Origin: Kudoa neothunni
Lineage: Eukaryota; Cnidaria
Reading direction: 5' to 3'
Length of the DNA stretch: 64,000 nucleotides
Assembly (NCBI GenBank): GCA_964304625.1
Contig: OZ199840.1
Coordinates: 372,001-436,000 of the forward strand
Shown here: positions 52,290 through 63,413 of the stretch, piece by piece
Layout: each line of letters starts with the position of its first letter
Numbering within the stretch: the first letter of the stretch is position 1
Translations under genes and position numbers: made by a program
The notes under the pieces: generated by a model
The model's database searches: none
What the model was told of the DNA's origin: nothing
The model's input: only the letters and a program-made list of their open reading frames with translations

Positions 52290-52680
52290 TAAACCTCTAA
52301 AGACATAGGGATCAATATGACCACAATGTCTGATGAATTCCCCGTAACTTTGTTAGGATTCTTCTTTATTCCATAAGATTCCATCTATTCCCCTATAATT
52401 TTGTAGTGGTAATTTCAAAGAAAAATAATAATAAAATAATGACTTTAAAATTTAAAAAAAAAAAGACTATCCTCCAAATACATTTGGATCAATATGACCC
52501 CAGATTTTTATTTGATAAATTAGATTGATAAGTTTTTATAATCACAATGATAAAATATTTAAAAAATTCTAATGGTTAAATTTCGAGTAAAACGATATTA
52601 ACCCTCGAACGATCGATCACAAAAACGACTTAGCTCCAACGATCATTTGGGGTCGATTCGACCCCAGTATCGTTAGAGCA
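52290..52680 (+). mobile_element. Cluster of three piggyBac-like left ends
   Basis: Three similar end-like stretches follow one another: about 52,292 (CCTCTAAAGACATAGGGATC...ATGACC), about 52,470 (CCTCCAAATACATTTGGATC...GACCCC) and about 52,603 (TTAACCCTCGAACGATC...GGGGTCGATTCGACCCC). The third matches the ends of the piggyBac at 21,964-24,085: TTAACCCTC, then CGACTTA-CTCC, then a G4/C4 palindrome. No transposase remains. Confidence 0.55.
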
Positions 52681-52689
52681 GTGTTTCCC

Positions 52690-54484
52690 CTCAGGTGGTG
52701 CGAGATTCATTCATAAATAATTTTAAAAATTAATCTTAATTTATTCACTTCGTAATTTTCGTTGGTCCTCCTTTAAATAATGTAAGGACGTAATGTGTGT
52801 AATAACATTATTGGTTGTTTTGATATCAAATAATTTCTATTCAAAAATGGGATATGATAATTTATTTTAATTGATTCTACGAAATAGCGCAATAAGAAAA
52901 TAGTTAATATTAAGCCTGTTCAGCTTACAAAATCTAACTATCGCTATTTTCATGTAAAATCGTAACTTTATTATCTTTTTAAATAACATATTTATATGAT
53001 TGAGCTGTAATTAGGTTGTCAGCATTTTTATCTACGTAGAAATAATCTATATACGTGAAAATAAAACCACGATGCAGTTTTAACTTTGTCTTCTGTCTAA
53101 ATTTGAGATGCGTCATTTAATTTCACAGTTTTTATTATGTTACGTTTCAAGTTAACTTTCAAATTTGTACCTTTCCTCTTACATAAATATAAGTTAAATT
53201 GTTCTTTAAAGTATAGGTAAAACAAGGATCAAAGCATTCATTTATACACATAAATAAATGAGTGTCAATTTTAACAATATATATTAGTTATTTTATTCAA
53301 GTATATTTAGAAGGCATACTTTTTGAATCTACTGAATTTTACCTAACCCACTGCCTCAAAATTTAAGTTAACATATGACTCAATATAGAATAAGGAAGTC
53401 GCTAGATTTAGCCAGTACAAGATAGCATATGAAACAAGCTTATCGACTTCAATATATACAAATAATAAGTATCGGAAATCTTTAAATCCCGAAAACGATT
53501 TTCATGTTTCGTAGTCCAACAAATTGTCCTGCTTTTTTTTATTTATGAAAACCCAACGAGAGCGAGAAAATCGCCAGATCAAATAAACACTAAATAACAA
53601 TTGATTTTGAAATAATGTTTCTTATGAATTATACGAATTGGCTATTTTTATTTGGTTCATTTAATTTTCACCTTTAAATATAGGACTTATTTAGGCGACA
53701 TTACTTTTTATAGTTTAGTATTGCATTTATATTGATTTTTACATCTTATATTTTGGAATAATTATAATAACATAATTTATTAGAATTATTTATTGCTTTA
53801 CATAAAAATGGTATTTGTAATCAGTAGTGAATAATAACTCCAATCATTGAATATTAAGTCATGAGTAGTGAAAAGATAATGTTCATCCTTTTTCAATTAT
53901 ACATGGCAAATTGAGTTAACCAAAACATTTTGGTTTTAATTTATTTTAGAAATAAATGAGAAAATTCGGAGTTAAATTATAAACTAAAATAAAAAATTTT
54001 ATTTTAAGACATTTTTCATTGGTATTATTATTTTCCAATTTAAATAAAAAGTATAATTGAGTCTTGACATTCACATGAAGGAGGGGGTGCGAAGTGAACG
54101 ATGAAATTAGAATGGAGGTACGGTTGTAAAATTTGCAGGGAAACACTGCGTTTATTTTAAGAAATAATACGAAAATAATATTTTTCGCATTATATTTTAA
54201 CTATACTAAATCATATGATAAAATAATGACCTTGTTTTATTTAACATTACATTACCGTAATAAATGAGCAACCTCATTACTGTGAGCAATTTTATCGCGG
54301 GACGATGAGTGGCGTTGAGATGTCAAATGGTAAATACGAATGTCAGATGAAATTTTGGAGATTGTTGAAACCGATACCTTCACAACTAGTCAAAATTAGA
54401 TCACCTTGAGCTTAATCAAACCTGTTGTCTCTAAAACATCAGCTGAAAATATAATGAACTCGCATCCCTGTCCGAAGGCTTATT
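52690..54484. other. AT-rich spacer
   Basis: No gene recognised; the minus ORF at 53,946-54,146 has no recognisable similarity. Confidence 0.4.
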
Positions 54485-56455
54485 GGTAATGGTATAGTGT
54501 ATAGCTCCCAAAATAAAGCCTGTTGCGCAACTATAATCTTCCCGATTTTATTAAAAATTGAATAATCGCAATTTTAAATATAGAAAAACTTTAAATTAGT
54601 TTAAAATTACAATTAAAAAATTTTTGTACTAATTTCCGTTCGGCTCATATCGACGCACGCGTACTAGAATGTGCATATAACATTGATGTAGTTTTCTACT
54701 CGTTATTTACTTAATAATGAATTGTTAACTTAATTTTCATTAAATTATTATTTTTTCGTGATATTTCTACCTTGTGGTAGCAGGTTTTGGTAGGAATCAG
54801 CATTATTACGTACGAAGAATATGTAAAATCAATTAATACTTTTATTGCTTTCTAAAGTTTATTTAAATTTACAATTTGAATAAAATTTAAGTTCCTTGTG
54901 AATCCCTGATTCAATGTACAAGAATAAATGGTGTGTACTTAATCTTCACATTCATCACAATTATAAACATAAAACTCACGGTTTTTAATATATAAACCAA
55001 AGTAATAGAAATTCGGAGAATGTAGCAATTTCTGGTTAGCGCGTTGTTAGACCGACTCCACACCATGGTGTTAATCAAGAGTCAGCGTCAATTTTAAGGT
55101 TTACTGCTTGATAGCGAAAAAAACAAACGAAATTCGTAGTCGAGAAAAATTTACTCCGAAGCTTTGTCAAATGCCAAAATTTCCGTGTGCGTAATTCAAT
55201 AAAAATAAAAAATATAATGAAAAGAATAAATAATGATTCATCATCTGAAGATAGCAACCAAATTGTCGAAAAATATTCGTATATATGCTCAAAGTATACC
55301 CAAATATCTATTGGATTCGTATCTACATGAAGAATGGTTACGATCAATTAACAAAGATTGCTGGGAATTTTTAGATTATATTCATAACAAGATACCAACC
55401 CTATACCCGAGTGACTGATATTTAACCATGAATTAAAATAAGATTTTGTTTGTTTTCAGTATCTTGTTTATTTGCATGAAGTAGGTGGCTATTGAATAAT
55501 TTAATATTAATTTATTCATCTATTTCGATGTACGTATTTAGTATTCAAATTTAAGTTGATGAGAAATTTAGAACCAGACATAATTTGGTATAACATTCAG
55601 TATACTTGGGTTTAATAATTAGTAGTTATGCGATTGTCTATAATTATAATTATAAACTAAACCATATTTGGCTAATGGAGTCACCTGGTTTAAACATAAA
55701 TTAATTTCTTTATCGTTTTTGTGTAAATACAATGTTCTATGGGATATATTTAAGAAATTTGTGAGTACTTTTAAAATCATAAACGACCATTTATGGAGAA
55801 CTACTTAAAAAAAGTTCAATATATGTGTATTTAATCATGATATTAATACAATGACACAAGTGAAACTTTATATATTTGATTAAAATCATTCAAAAATACA
55901 TCATTATATTTATTTATATTTCAAAAACCTTTTTTCTTTATTATTGCCTCATTAAATCGAATCAATGACGTAAGATACTATATGTGATCCATTTGTTTGT
56001 TGCATAATTTACTGTATACACATTACATAAGGAATTAAAAAATGTATAAACTAGAAATTTTTTTAAATGAATGTTATATATAGGTATGTGAAACAAAAGT
56101 TACACCTATCGTCTTATTTTGCCAAAAGAGACATTTTATCATAAATCACTCGAATAATACTACCACAAGGTAAAAGTATCATGAAAAAATAATAATTTAA
56201 TGAAATTTAAATTTAAAAGTCATTATTAAGTAAATAACAAGTAGAAAACTACATCAATGTTGCATGCGCATTCTAGTGCGCGTGTCTCGATATGAGCCGA
56301 ACGAAAATTAGTACAAAAATTTTTTAATTGTAATTTTAAACTAATTTAAAGTTTTTCTATATTTAAAATTGCGATTATTCAATTTTTAATAAAATCGGGA
56401 AGATTATAGTTGCGCAACAGGCTTTATTTTAGGAGCTATACACTATACCATTACC
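54485..56455. mobile_element. 1.97-kb element with ~300-bp terminal inverted repeats
   Basis: The left arm (54,485-54,780) and right arm (56,159-56,455) are reverse complements over about 296 bp with few differences. Outer ends are GGTAATGGTATAGTGTATAG on both sides; the inner edge of each arm is CTTGTGGTAG. The interior (about 1.4 kb) is AT-rich with only short ORFs (for example 55,233-55,418) and no recognised transposase. Long arms and a non-coding core suit a fold-back or long-TIR non-autonomous DNA element. No target duplication is evident. Confidence 0.8.
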
Positions 56456-56679
56456 GGTTTATTTTAAAGTTAATTTATATAAAATTGATGTATCTCAATA
56501 GTAAAAAATCTAAATAGTAATAATAAATAACTTTTAAGTTAAAAACTAGGAAAGAAACAAAATAATTCAATGTTTGTTCAAAAATGATACAGATTACACG
56601 TGTATCCGACTGCTTTCGGATGAAAAATTCTTAAAATTTTTAAGTTATTATTTTGAGCTGAATTTTCGCACTCCATATT

Positions 56680-56950
56680 CATTTATTTTATTATGAACAA
56701 TTACGAAAAAAGAAATATGGGATAACGTGTGTAAAGCGGCGTTTTTTAGGTGTCGCATACTTTACCATTACCACTGTGGCCGTGATTCGTGATAAAAAAG
56801 TATTAAGAACATACTTTAAATCATGAAAAATTACGCTAATTTATTTAAATTCAATAATTACAAAAAAAACCCAAGCAGTGGACACCCTGGTGGAAAGAGA
56901 CGCTATCATGAAACAAACTAAAATTACCAAATATTTCTCTCGGAAATAAT
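56680..56950. mobile_element. MITE-like fragment related to the long-TIR element ends
   Basis: Read on the minus strand from about 56,776 it begins GGTAATGGTAAAGTATGCGA and then CACCTAAAAAA, matching the terminal pattern of the long-TIR element and of 27,231-27,475. On the plus strand 56,891 onward (GTGGAAAGAGACGCTATC) matches 27,231 onward. Non-coding and rearranged. Confidence 0.45.
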
Positions 56951-57070
56951 TTATTCGATTTTTCATTTAAACACATTAAATTTATTTTCCATTATTTTAT
57001 AATAAAAATTTTTTTGAATGAATGAATAGGTAGCAATAACAAATAAATTTTCTTATAGGCCGTGCATTAA

Positions 57071-57158
57071 AGGTATGTAGAACCCGACGTGACCGATTTC
57101 ACGCACTTTTTCCCTGGTTCCTGAGGAAGTGCGTGAAACCAGTTACCTACTGTATATA
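57071..57158. repeat. Short palindromic element
   Basis: GATTTCACGCACTT (about 57,094) pairs with AAGTGCGTGAAACC (57,127) around a 19-base centre, and the pairing continues weakly outward. The right side ends in TACTGTA, resembling the TACAGT ends of the MITE at 47.2 kb, so this may be a tiny relative. Confidence 0.55.
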
Positions 57159-57159
57159 C

Positions 57160-58880
57160 TTTTCAACTATTTAAGGTTTAATTTAGTAGCCATGTATAGT
57201 TTGATTTCCGTTAGGCAGATTCAACGAAAAAATGTTGAGATTTCACGTAATAATCTTCAAACGTTTAGTGTTATTTTTTTCACAACCAATAATTTGAAAT
57301 TTATGTTTAATTAATGTAAGTCTTATTGTTAGTGAAAAAACATGAAATTTTTTAAATTAGACTGAAATCGAATTATATAATGTATATTTATATCATAGGA
57401 GATTTTGATAAATCTTAATTTTTTAATTAATTTCGAGATTTTTCAAAATTATCAAATATCGGAAATGGTAATGATATCTAAAAAAGAAATTTTATGGCCT
57501 ATAACCTGGTTTTCAGTAAATGTAAGAATTTAATATTTTTCCTCATTTGGGAAATTTATGGGATTAACTTATTTTAATTTATTTAACAACAAAGTAGTAA
57601 CGTTTTTATCATCTAAACTCATCCTAAAAGCCTTAGAGTAATCATATTTTTACACAAAACTCCACCTATGTATGATGTATGATAGGTGTCTAAATATAAA
57701 ATTTAACAGTTAAAAACTTACTTGATTACTTACATTATTTATTAGGTTTTTTATTAATAAAAACATAATTTACAGATTAATTTGTATTAAGTATCGTTAA
57801 TTTCCTGGAGAATTGCTTATTCTCTTTGGTGCAAAAAATATATCTACAATATTCACTTGTTTGCTTTATCTCATTGTTTCATCTAAACAAACGTTTACAG
57901 GTAAAAGTATTAACTATAAACTTTGTGGTCCTAATGTGATGACTCTAAAAAAATTATATCATTCCGAAAGCTTGATACCACTATGATCCTATAAGAGTGG
58001 TTTCATTTAGGGTTATTCAAACGTTTTGAAGGCCGAGTGAAAGTCACGGATTTCATATCATTCATAAATATTAAGAGCTTCATTGCCGACAAAGAAAAAT
58101 GTGAAGATTGGTTCAAAAATTATAATCAATGCCGATATAGGCGTTAATAAACAGTAATTCAATGCATTATAATTTAGCTTAGTTCGCCGTTTTCGATTAG
58201 AATCGATTTTAGTCGTCTAATTTTTAAAATACATTCGACGTTTATTTGTGGATAACATTCGAAATCTGTCGAAAAATTTGAAATTGGTAGTAAGCGGAGA
58301 GAAATTGATAGTTTTCTTGATGAATAGATCGACTTAGAGAAAGTGGAAAATGAAGTCTCCTGTAAATATCTCAAGTGAAATTTTGTTTACAACAAAATAG
58401 AATTTAGGAGAAATAAAGTCAAAGAAATATTTCTTGTCAAAACAAGCATTTCTAGACACTTCTTTGACAATTACTTTTTAAAGATCGCAAAAAATGAAAA
58501 AAATAAGATAAATTTGGTTTCCTTTATTTTTCTTGGTGTTCCTCCGTTGTCATTATTTGATTAAAAAAAGTCTGTTGTGTGATTTTATTCAATTTTTTTA
58601 AATGTCTGGTTCCACCAACATGCGCTTACGCACTTGTGAACCAATCAAAATAAACGTCGATTTTACTCGCCGAACTTTTTTAAAATAACTTTTGATACAG
58701 CGACCTCTAATTATAATCTTTCCAAAATGGAAATCATGCTGACTCTTTTCATGAGAAATCTAACATTTTCGACATTACTTATATATAAAAGTGACGTTAA
58801 CATTAATATTTTAAAGACAAAAATAATAACTATAAAATAGAGAAAATAAATGCATAATGATAATTTAAGTGTAACCCCGG
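57160..58880. other. AT-rich spacer
   Basis: No gene recognised; short ORFs here (57,129-57,314; 58,174-58,374) have no support. Confidence 0.4.
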
Positions 58881-61490
58881 GTATAATTTAAAGTAAATCA
58901 TAAGTTTTCCACTCAACATCATTAAATTTTTAATCTCATAAATTCTGTAATAAATTGTAACATATTCTAAAAAATTACGCATGGATATCAATATTCTTTG
59001 GATTATAGGGTCATAAGGACTGAAGCTTCCTCTCAAACGTGAACTCGTGGGTAAAGAACTTAGACACTACTTACATATATGTCTTGTAGATATAGGATTT
59101 CCGATAATATATTAATATAGAAATGATGAAAATGCGAATGAATAATAAATAAAAAATCATTGGAATTGTATGAGGAAAATTAAATAATCCAATTTATATG
59201 ATAAGTATTATTTGACTAGAGTTCTGCACAGTCATTACATGCAATGACCAAAGCCTCATTTACATTTTATTTAAAAACAACTTTATACGACATCTGATTT
59301 AGCACGTAAATTCAGATATTATTTTGGGTCAATAAATTAGAGTTATAAATAAATATATATATATATATATATATATAAATGAAATAATATGTAAAAATAA
59401 CTTAAGTTTATTAGTTGATAAAGTCAAAAATTTTATAACAGGCTTAATATTAATAATTGCATAGACTGTCTCGTATGGACGTTATTAGGCTTTTTCTTCG
59501 GCTTCTTCGTCTTCGTCTCTGTCTTCGTCTCCATCACTTGGACTATCTGGCCCCTCAACTTGATCTTCAGGTGTCGCTTCAGCAACGTCAGCACCTTTTG
59601 AGTCAGGTAAGGTGTCGGAAGAGGTTGATGCAGGTTCTTCGTTACTTTCAGAAGTTGTAGTAGTAGTAGTTTCTGTTGTGGTTGCCGGAGTAGTTGTTGT
59701 TTCGAGTAAAGCAACTTCATTGACTCCATCAATGCAAATGTAATTGCAAAGAGCTTCACTTTCAAAGTTGTTCGCATTCCCACCAATTCCAGTATATGCA
59801 AATCTTTTACATACCTTTTCTGTATCATCATAATACCATCTTGGTAGTGTGCTTGCCTCATTTCCATTACCAGATTCTTTTGGTTCGCTGCATACAGACG
59901 GGATATCGGGAAAATTGGCTTCTATTGGATCGTCGTTAACTTTAAACGTTAAATTATATAATTCTAACTAATAAAAGGAGCATACGAGCAGGGCAGGCAC
60001 TAATACATTCTCCAGCTGTATCGAAGTAATTTTTTGTTGAATCTACTTCAATATCAACAGCCGACATTTGCATACAGAATTTATTTGATGAATTATAATA
60101 ATATTTTGTCGTTATATGCCCTTCGGTTGTTGGTTGGTATGGGGCAGATTCACATCTTTTAGTTGCTGCAGCATCAGCTATGTTTATTTATTCAGCTTAA
60201 TTAATTAATTTATTTTTATTACCATGACACTTCTTTTGGCATTGAGAAAATGACTTGAAGACACCACGTAAGCCATCTGTTTTGTCTACTATCGCATGGA
60301 CACATGTAGACTTTTCACTGTCGCGTACAATCTTGATTTCCATTGCAGTAGCCGTATTTGAAGTTAAAATAGCCCCTACTTCGCAGTCAACTTTGTTAGG
60401 TACTGCGTAGGTATCCGTGGCTAATTTAATTTAAGAAAATAAAAATGAATAATGCATTACTTATGCACATGCCTTTGCATGCATCTTCACTTGGAAACGA
60501 GTATTTTGGCTCATTGCACCCTTTATATTGATATGTGTGACAAGTTCCTGCTGCACTTGCTGCTCCTTTTTTGAAATAATATTTTTCGACCGCTGTTTTG
60601 CTGCAGACATTAAATTTGTTCTCCCCATTGTTCGCAAGGTCAGCGCTCGGACCAGGGGTGTCGGTTGCCTGGCAAGCACCAACCCGACTCGCGTAATCAT
60701 ATTCAACTAAATTATCGTAGAAATATAAAATAAACTGTAATATTACGTTCTTTGTTGCACTCTTTTAACGATGCGAAATTATTGAAGTTAGATCCGCCGG
60801 CTCCTCTGTACGGAAATTGTTTGCAAGTAGCTGTAGCTTTATCAAGGTAATATCTGATAGGATAAGATTTTAAATGAATCCTATGATTTTTTGTAGCATC
60901 AAAATCATATTTTGTATCCGCTATAATTCAGTATAGTGGGTGATTTTATATTTTAATTACCATCGAGATAACAAAGAGGTATGCAGGTTGAAAGAATATA
61001 GATCAAGGTTTGTCTATAAATCTTCATGTTTTTAGTTATCTAAAATCCCTACTGTATGAGGAGGACTAAAAAATATGTTATTTTATTCGTGAATGAATTT
61101 ATTGATTATTTTGGAAATAGTCGGTTCGACTACTATACTATCAATGAATGGATTGAACCTATCATTTGAATACATCAATAACAAAATAGATTGGAGTCGG
61201 TAGTCAATCATTCATGTGATAACTAATAAGCATCTAAATTATCATAGTTCGCATTTTTTATAATATTTATCGTTAAATATGTTTATTCTTTTTCTATTTA
61301 AATCTTTAGACGAAAATTTTTAATCAAATGCTTTGTTTTTAAGGAAATTATAGTAATTATTCAAACATAATCAACCGTATTTTAAATATAATATTTACCA
61401 TAGATCAAATATTTATTTTTCCCAATTAAAAATTTTTTGTTGTGTTTATCGATTGTTTAGTAAAAAATATAACAAAAAGAATTTATTTAG
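58880..61490 (-). repeat. Duplicated segment D2, copy b (carries Kunitz copy 5)
   Basis: Direct repeat of 38,215-40,800, with shared 3' flank (about 58,900-59,460), gene, and 5' flank to about 61,490. A (TA)n run at about 59,351-59,376 lies in the 3' flank. Confidence 0.8.
59485..61027 (-). CDS. Kunitz copy 5: secreted protein with five Kunitz-type domains
   Basis: Inferred exons: 61027-60961, 60920-60747, 60706-60461, 60420-60223, 60177-59986, 59939-59485; 443 residues with no break; introns 40-46 bp, all phase 1. The closest relative is copy 3, with identical exon plan and two exon lengths differing by at most 3 bases. Signal peptide MKIYRQTLIYILSTCIPLC. Domain 2 has six cysteines ('FNVCSKTAVEKYYF', P1-like residue Ser); domains 1, 3, 4 and 5 lack the C2/C4 pair. 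Domain 5 reads 'PRWYYDDTEKVCKRF' and 'GIGGNANNF'. The tail is Thr-rich then strongly acidic (D/E repeats), ending at the stop 59,487-59,485. The longer open frame seen over 59,433-59,867 is a shifted shadow of this last exon. Predicted extracellular. Confidence 0.84.
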
Positions 61491-61499
61491 TATGATTTA

Positions 61500-61700
61500 A
61501 TTTAACCTTCCGAGCGCCTGAAAATCGACTTTACACATTCCTTCTTTTGGGATCCAATGAACCCGAATTTTTTAGCTTGAATTATGGATAAATATGTTAT
61601 AAATAATTTATTAATCCACTAACGATCCAGAATTCGATACCCCACTAAGGTTTTTGGAGGTGTAATTAACCCCACATTTTTATTTGTGAAATATATGCAA
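61500..61700 (+). repeat. piggyBac-like terminal sequence
   Basis: TTTAACCTTCCGAGCGCC at about 61,500, then AAAATCGACTTTAC and a degenerate GGGATCCAATGAACCC palindrome, follow the same order as the piggyBac ends at 24.0 kb and 52.6 kb. A second GGAGGTGTAATTAACCCC palindrome lies at about 61,656. No piggyBac coding sequence is nearby. Confidence 0.45.
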
Positions 61701-61869
61701 AAAATTACAAAAACGTTATTTGTATATTATAAAGCAAATCTATTGGGAGGAACCCCTATAAATACATAACGATATATGCGCATTAATCCCACCCTAATCC
61801 GATTTATTATACTTATACGCACTATTCGTATTTACTCGTTAGTTGAGATATAACATTAATTTGTTGTTC

Positions 61870-63122
61870 TAGGAGTACTGGCCGATTATACATGAATCCC
61901 AAGATTCTATTGATACAATTATGTCTTCCTTTTGTAGACTAATGAATGAAGTGACCATCACAGAAGTGGTTTTTGTTGGTAAGAATTTCACAGAAATGAC
62001 CTCTATAGAGAAATCCCCACCTAATGCTAGAATGGTATTGTGTTCCTATCACGTTGAAGATTCGATGATTAAAAAAATTAAATCACTTGGATATAACCAA
62101 CTTAGCTTACAATGAGAAAAATAAAACTTTTTTCAAAAAAGATCATTTATTGCACAACTTGGGGTGAATTTCTTTTTTACGTACAAGAAATCAAGGGAAT
62201 AAATGATCCTTATTTCTCCTACCTCGTTAAATTTTTGTTGAAAAATCCGGAGATGTGGGCCCAATATTTGAGGAAAAACGCATTAACTGTTAGTTCCAAC
62301 ACAAATAATAGAGTTGAACAGGATCACGGTAAACAAAAAAGTTTCTTATCAAAATATTATTCGTTTCTGGTCCAAATTGATGAGATTCTGCGGTATGTAC
62401 GCGAATTAGAAAACGTATTTAACATCAAACAAAAACAACTATCCAGGCAAACTTTAAAAATATCAGATGACCCAATGTGTAATAGACTTTTAAGTTGTTA
62501 CTCACCATATGGTGTGGAAAAAGTTATGGATAATTATAAATCTGAGGAGTTTATCACATTGTGAGAACTTAGTTCTAATTAGTTTGTCCATCTGTTGTCT
62601 AACTCTGCTATGGATACTAAAATTAATGGATCATTGATTTGTGACTCTCCCTTTTCTATCAACATAAACTACCGTGTGCCCATCTATTAAATTTGATCAA
62701 AATACATATCATAAACATTGATTCATTTATTATTCCACGATGGGCCCTTACAAATATATATCTCCAAACTTCGTTGGACTCCTTTTCAAAACAAGACTGA
62801 TACAATGAAAGATAATTCATCTGATACAATTATTAATGATTAAGAACTGAATGAATCGATTCCTGTTTCTGAGGAATTTGAGACAACCGACAAAAATAAT
62901 ATTAAAAATAACAAAGAATTGGCGGACAAACTGTTACATACATTAAATGCACTTGGAGGCAATGAGGATTTCAATTTATTCAAAGACTATCTCATTATTG
63001 GAAAAATATAAACGAAACAGAATGTGATTTTATGAAAATGCCGCTAGACGTTGGAAGATCGTCTCATTTTGTAGTTAATGAAGTTAAAACCAAAGGAGAC
63101 CCAAGGAAAAAACAAATTATGT
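61870..63122 (+). mobile_element. MULE-type transposase remnant (ZSWIM/FAR1-like)
   Basis: Two overlapping plus-strand frames (61,921-62,115 and 62,112-62,564) carry the C-terminal half of a MULE-like transposase: 'PNARMVLCSYHVEDSMIKKI' fits the conserved x-x-L-C-x-F-H-V block after the second catalytic residue, and 'MWAQYLRKNALTVSSNTNNR' continuing V-E-Q matches the W-x-x-Y-x-R-x-x-x-T-x-x-x-T-N-N-x-x-E region. Broken frames to about 63,120 ('HTLNALGGNEDF') look like the tail. The frame shifts between the two ORFs and the N-terminal half is missing. A domesticated ZSWIM-type host gene was considered, but the damage argues for a dead element. Confidence 0.6.
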
Positions 63123-63266
63123 GAAATTTAAAAAATAATTTTAATAATGATTAATTACATATGAAAAAATATATTTTTTTGGTATTATAAACAAGGATTC
63201 ACAAACAATAACAACTTGATTAACAGGAAGCGGTAGATTAATAGAGATTAGTAGAGTTATTGTCTT

Positions 63267-63368
63267 ATGTCTGAAATGTCTCATTCTTCTCAAGGGGCTG
63301 CAACCGTAACAGTGTTAATGATTTTTGTCTTATTATTCGTAGCACAACACGCAAAACGAAAGAAATAA
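63267..63368 (+). CDS. Possible 33-residue single-pass membrane microprotein
   Basis: An ATG at 63,267 opens a 33-codon frame ending in TAA at 63,366-63,368: a short polar start (MSEMSHSSQGA), about 17 hydrophobic residues (TVTVLMIFVLLFVAQ) and a basic tail HAKRKK. That layout is typical of small integral membrane proteins, with a C-terminal lysine signal compatible with the ER. The first 14 residues faintly recall the start of stannin, but the protein is far shorter, so no family is claimed. An AATAAA-like string overlaps the stop. Chance cannot be excluded for a frame this short. Confidence 0.35.
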   Translation: MSEMSHSSQGAATVTVLMIFVLLFVAQHAKRKK

Positions 63369-63413
63369 AAATTATCCTTCAATCCTCCGCGTATGCACCA
63401 ATGTCGTTGCAAG

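Noticed and set aside
53946-54146. Short minus ORF and similar 60-70 codon ORFs in spacers (43,800; 48,006; 57,129; 58,174)
   Set aside because: Low complexity, no similarity, no splice or signal-peptide logic; expected by chance at this base composition and number of frames.
59433-59867. Basic Lys/Leu/Gln-rich protein on the minus strand
   Set aside because: It is a shifted frame of the last exon of Kunitz copy 5; the true frame gives the Kunitz domain and acidic tail.
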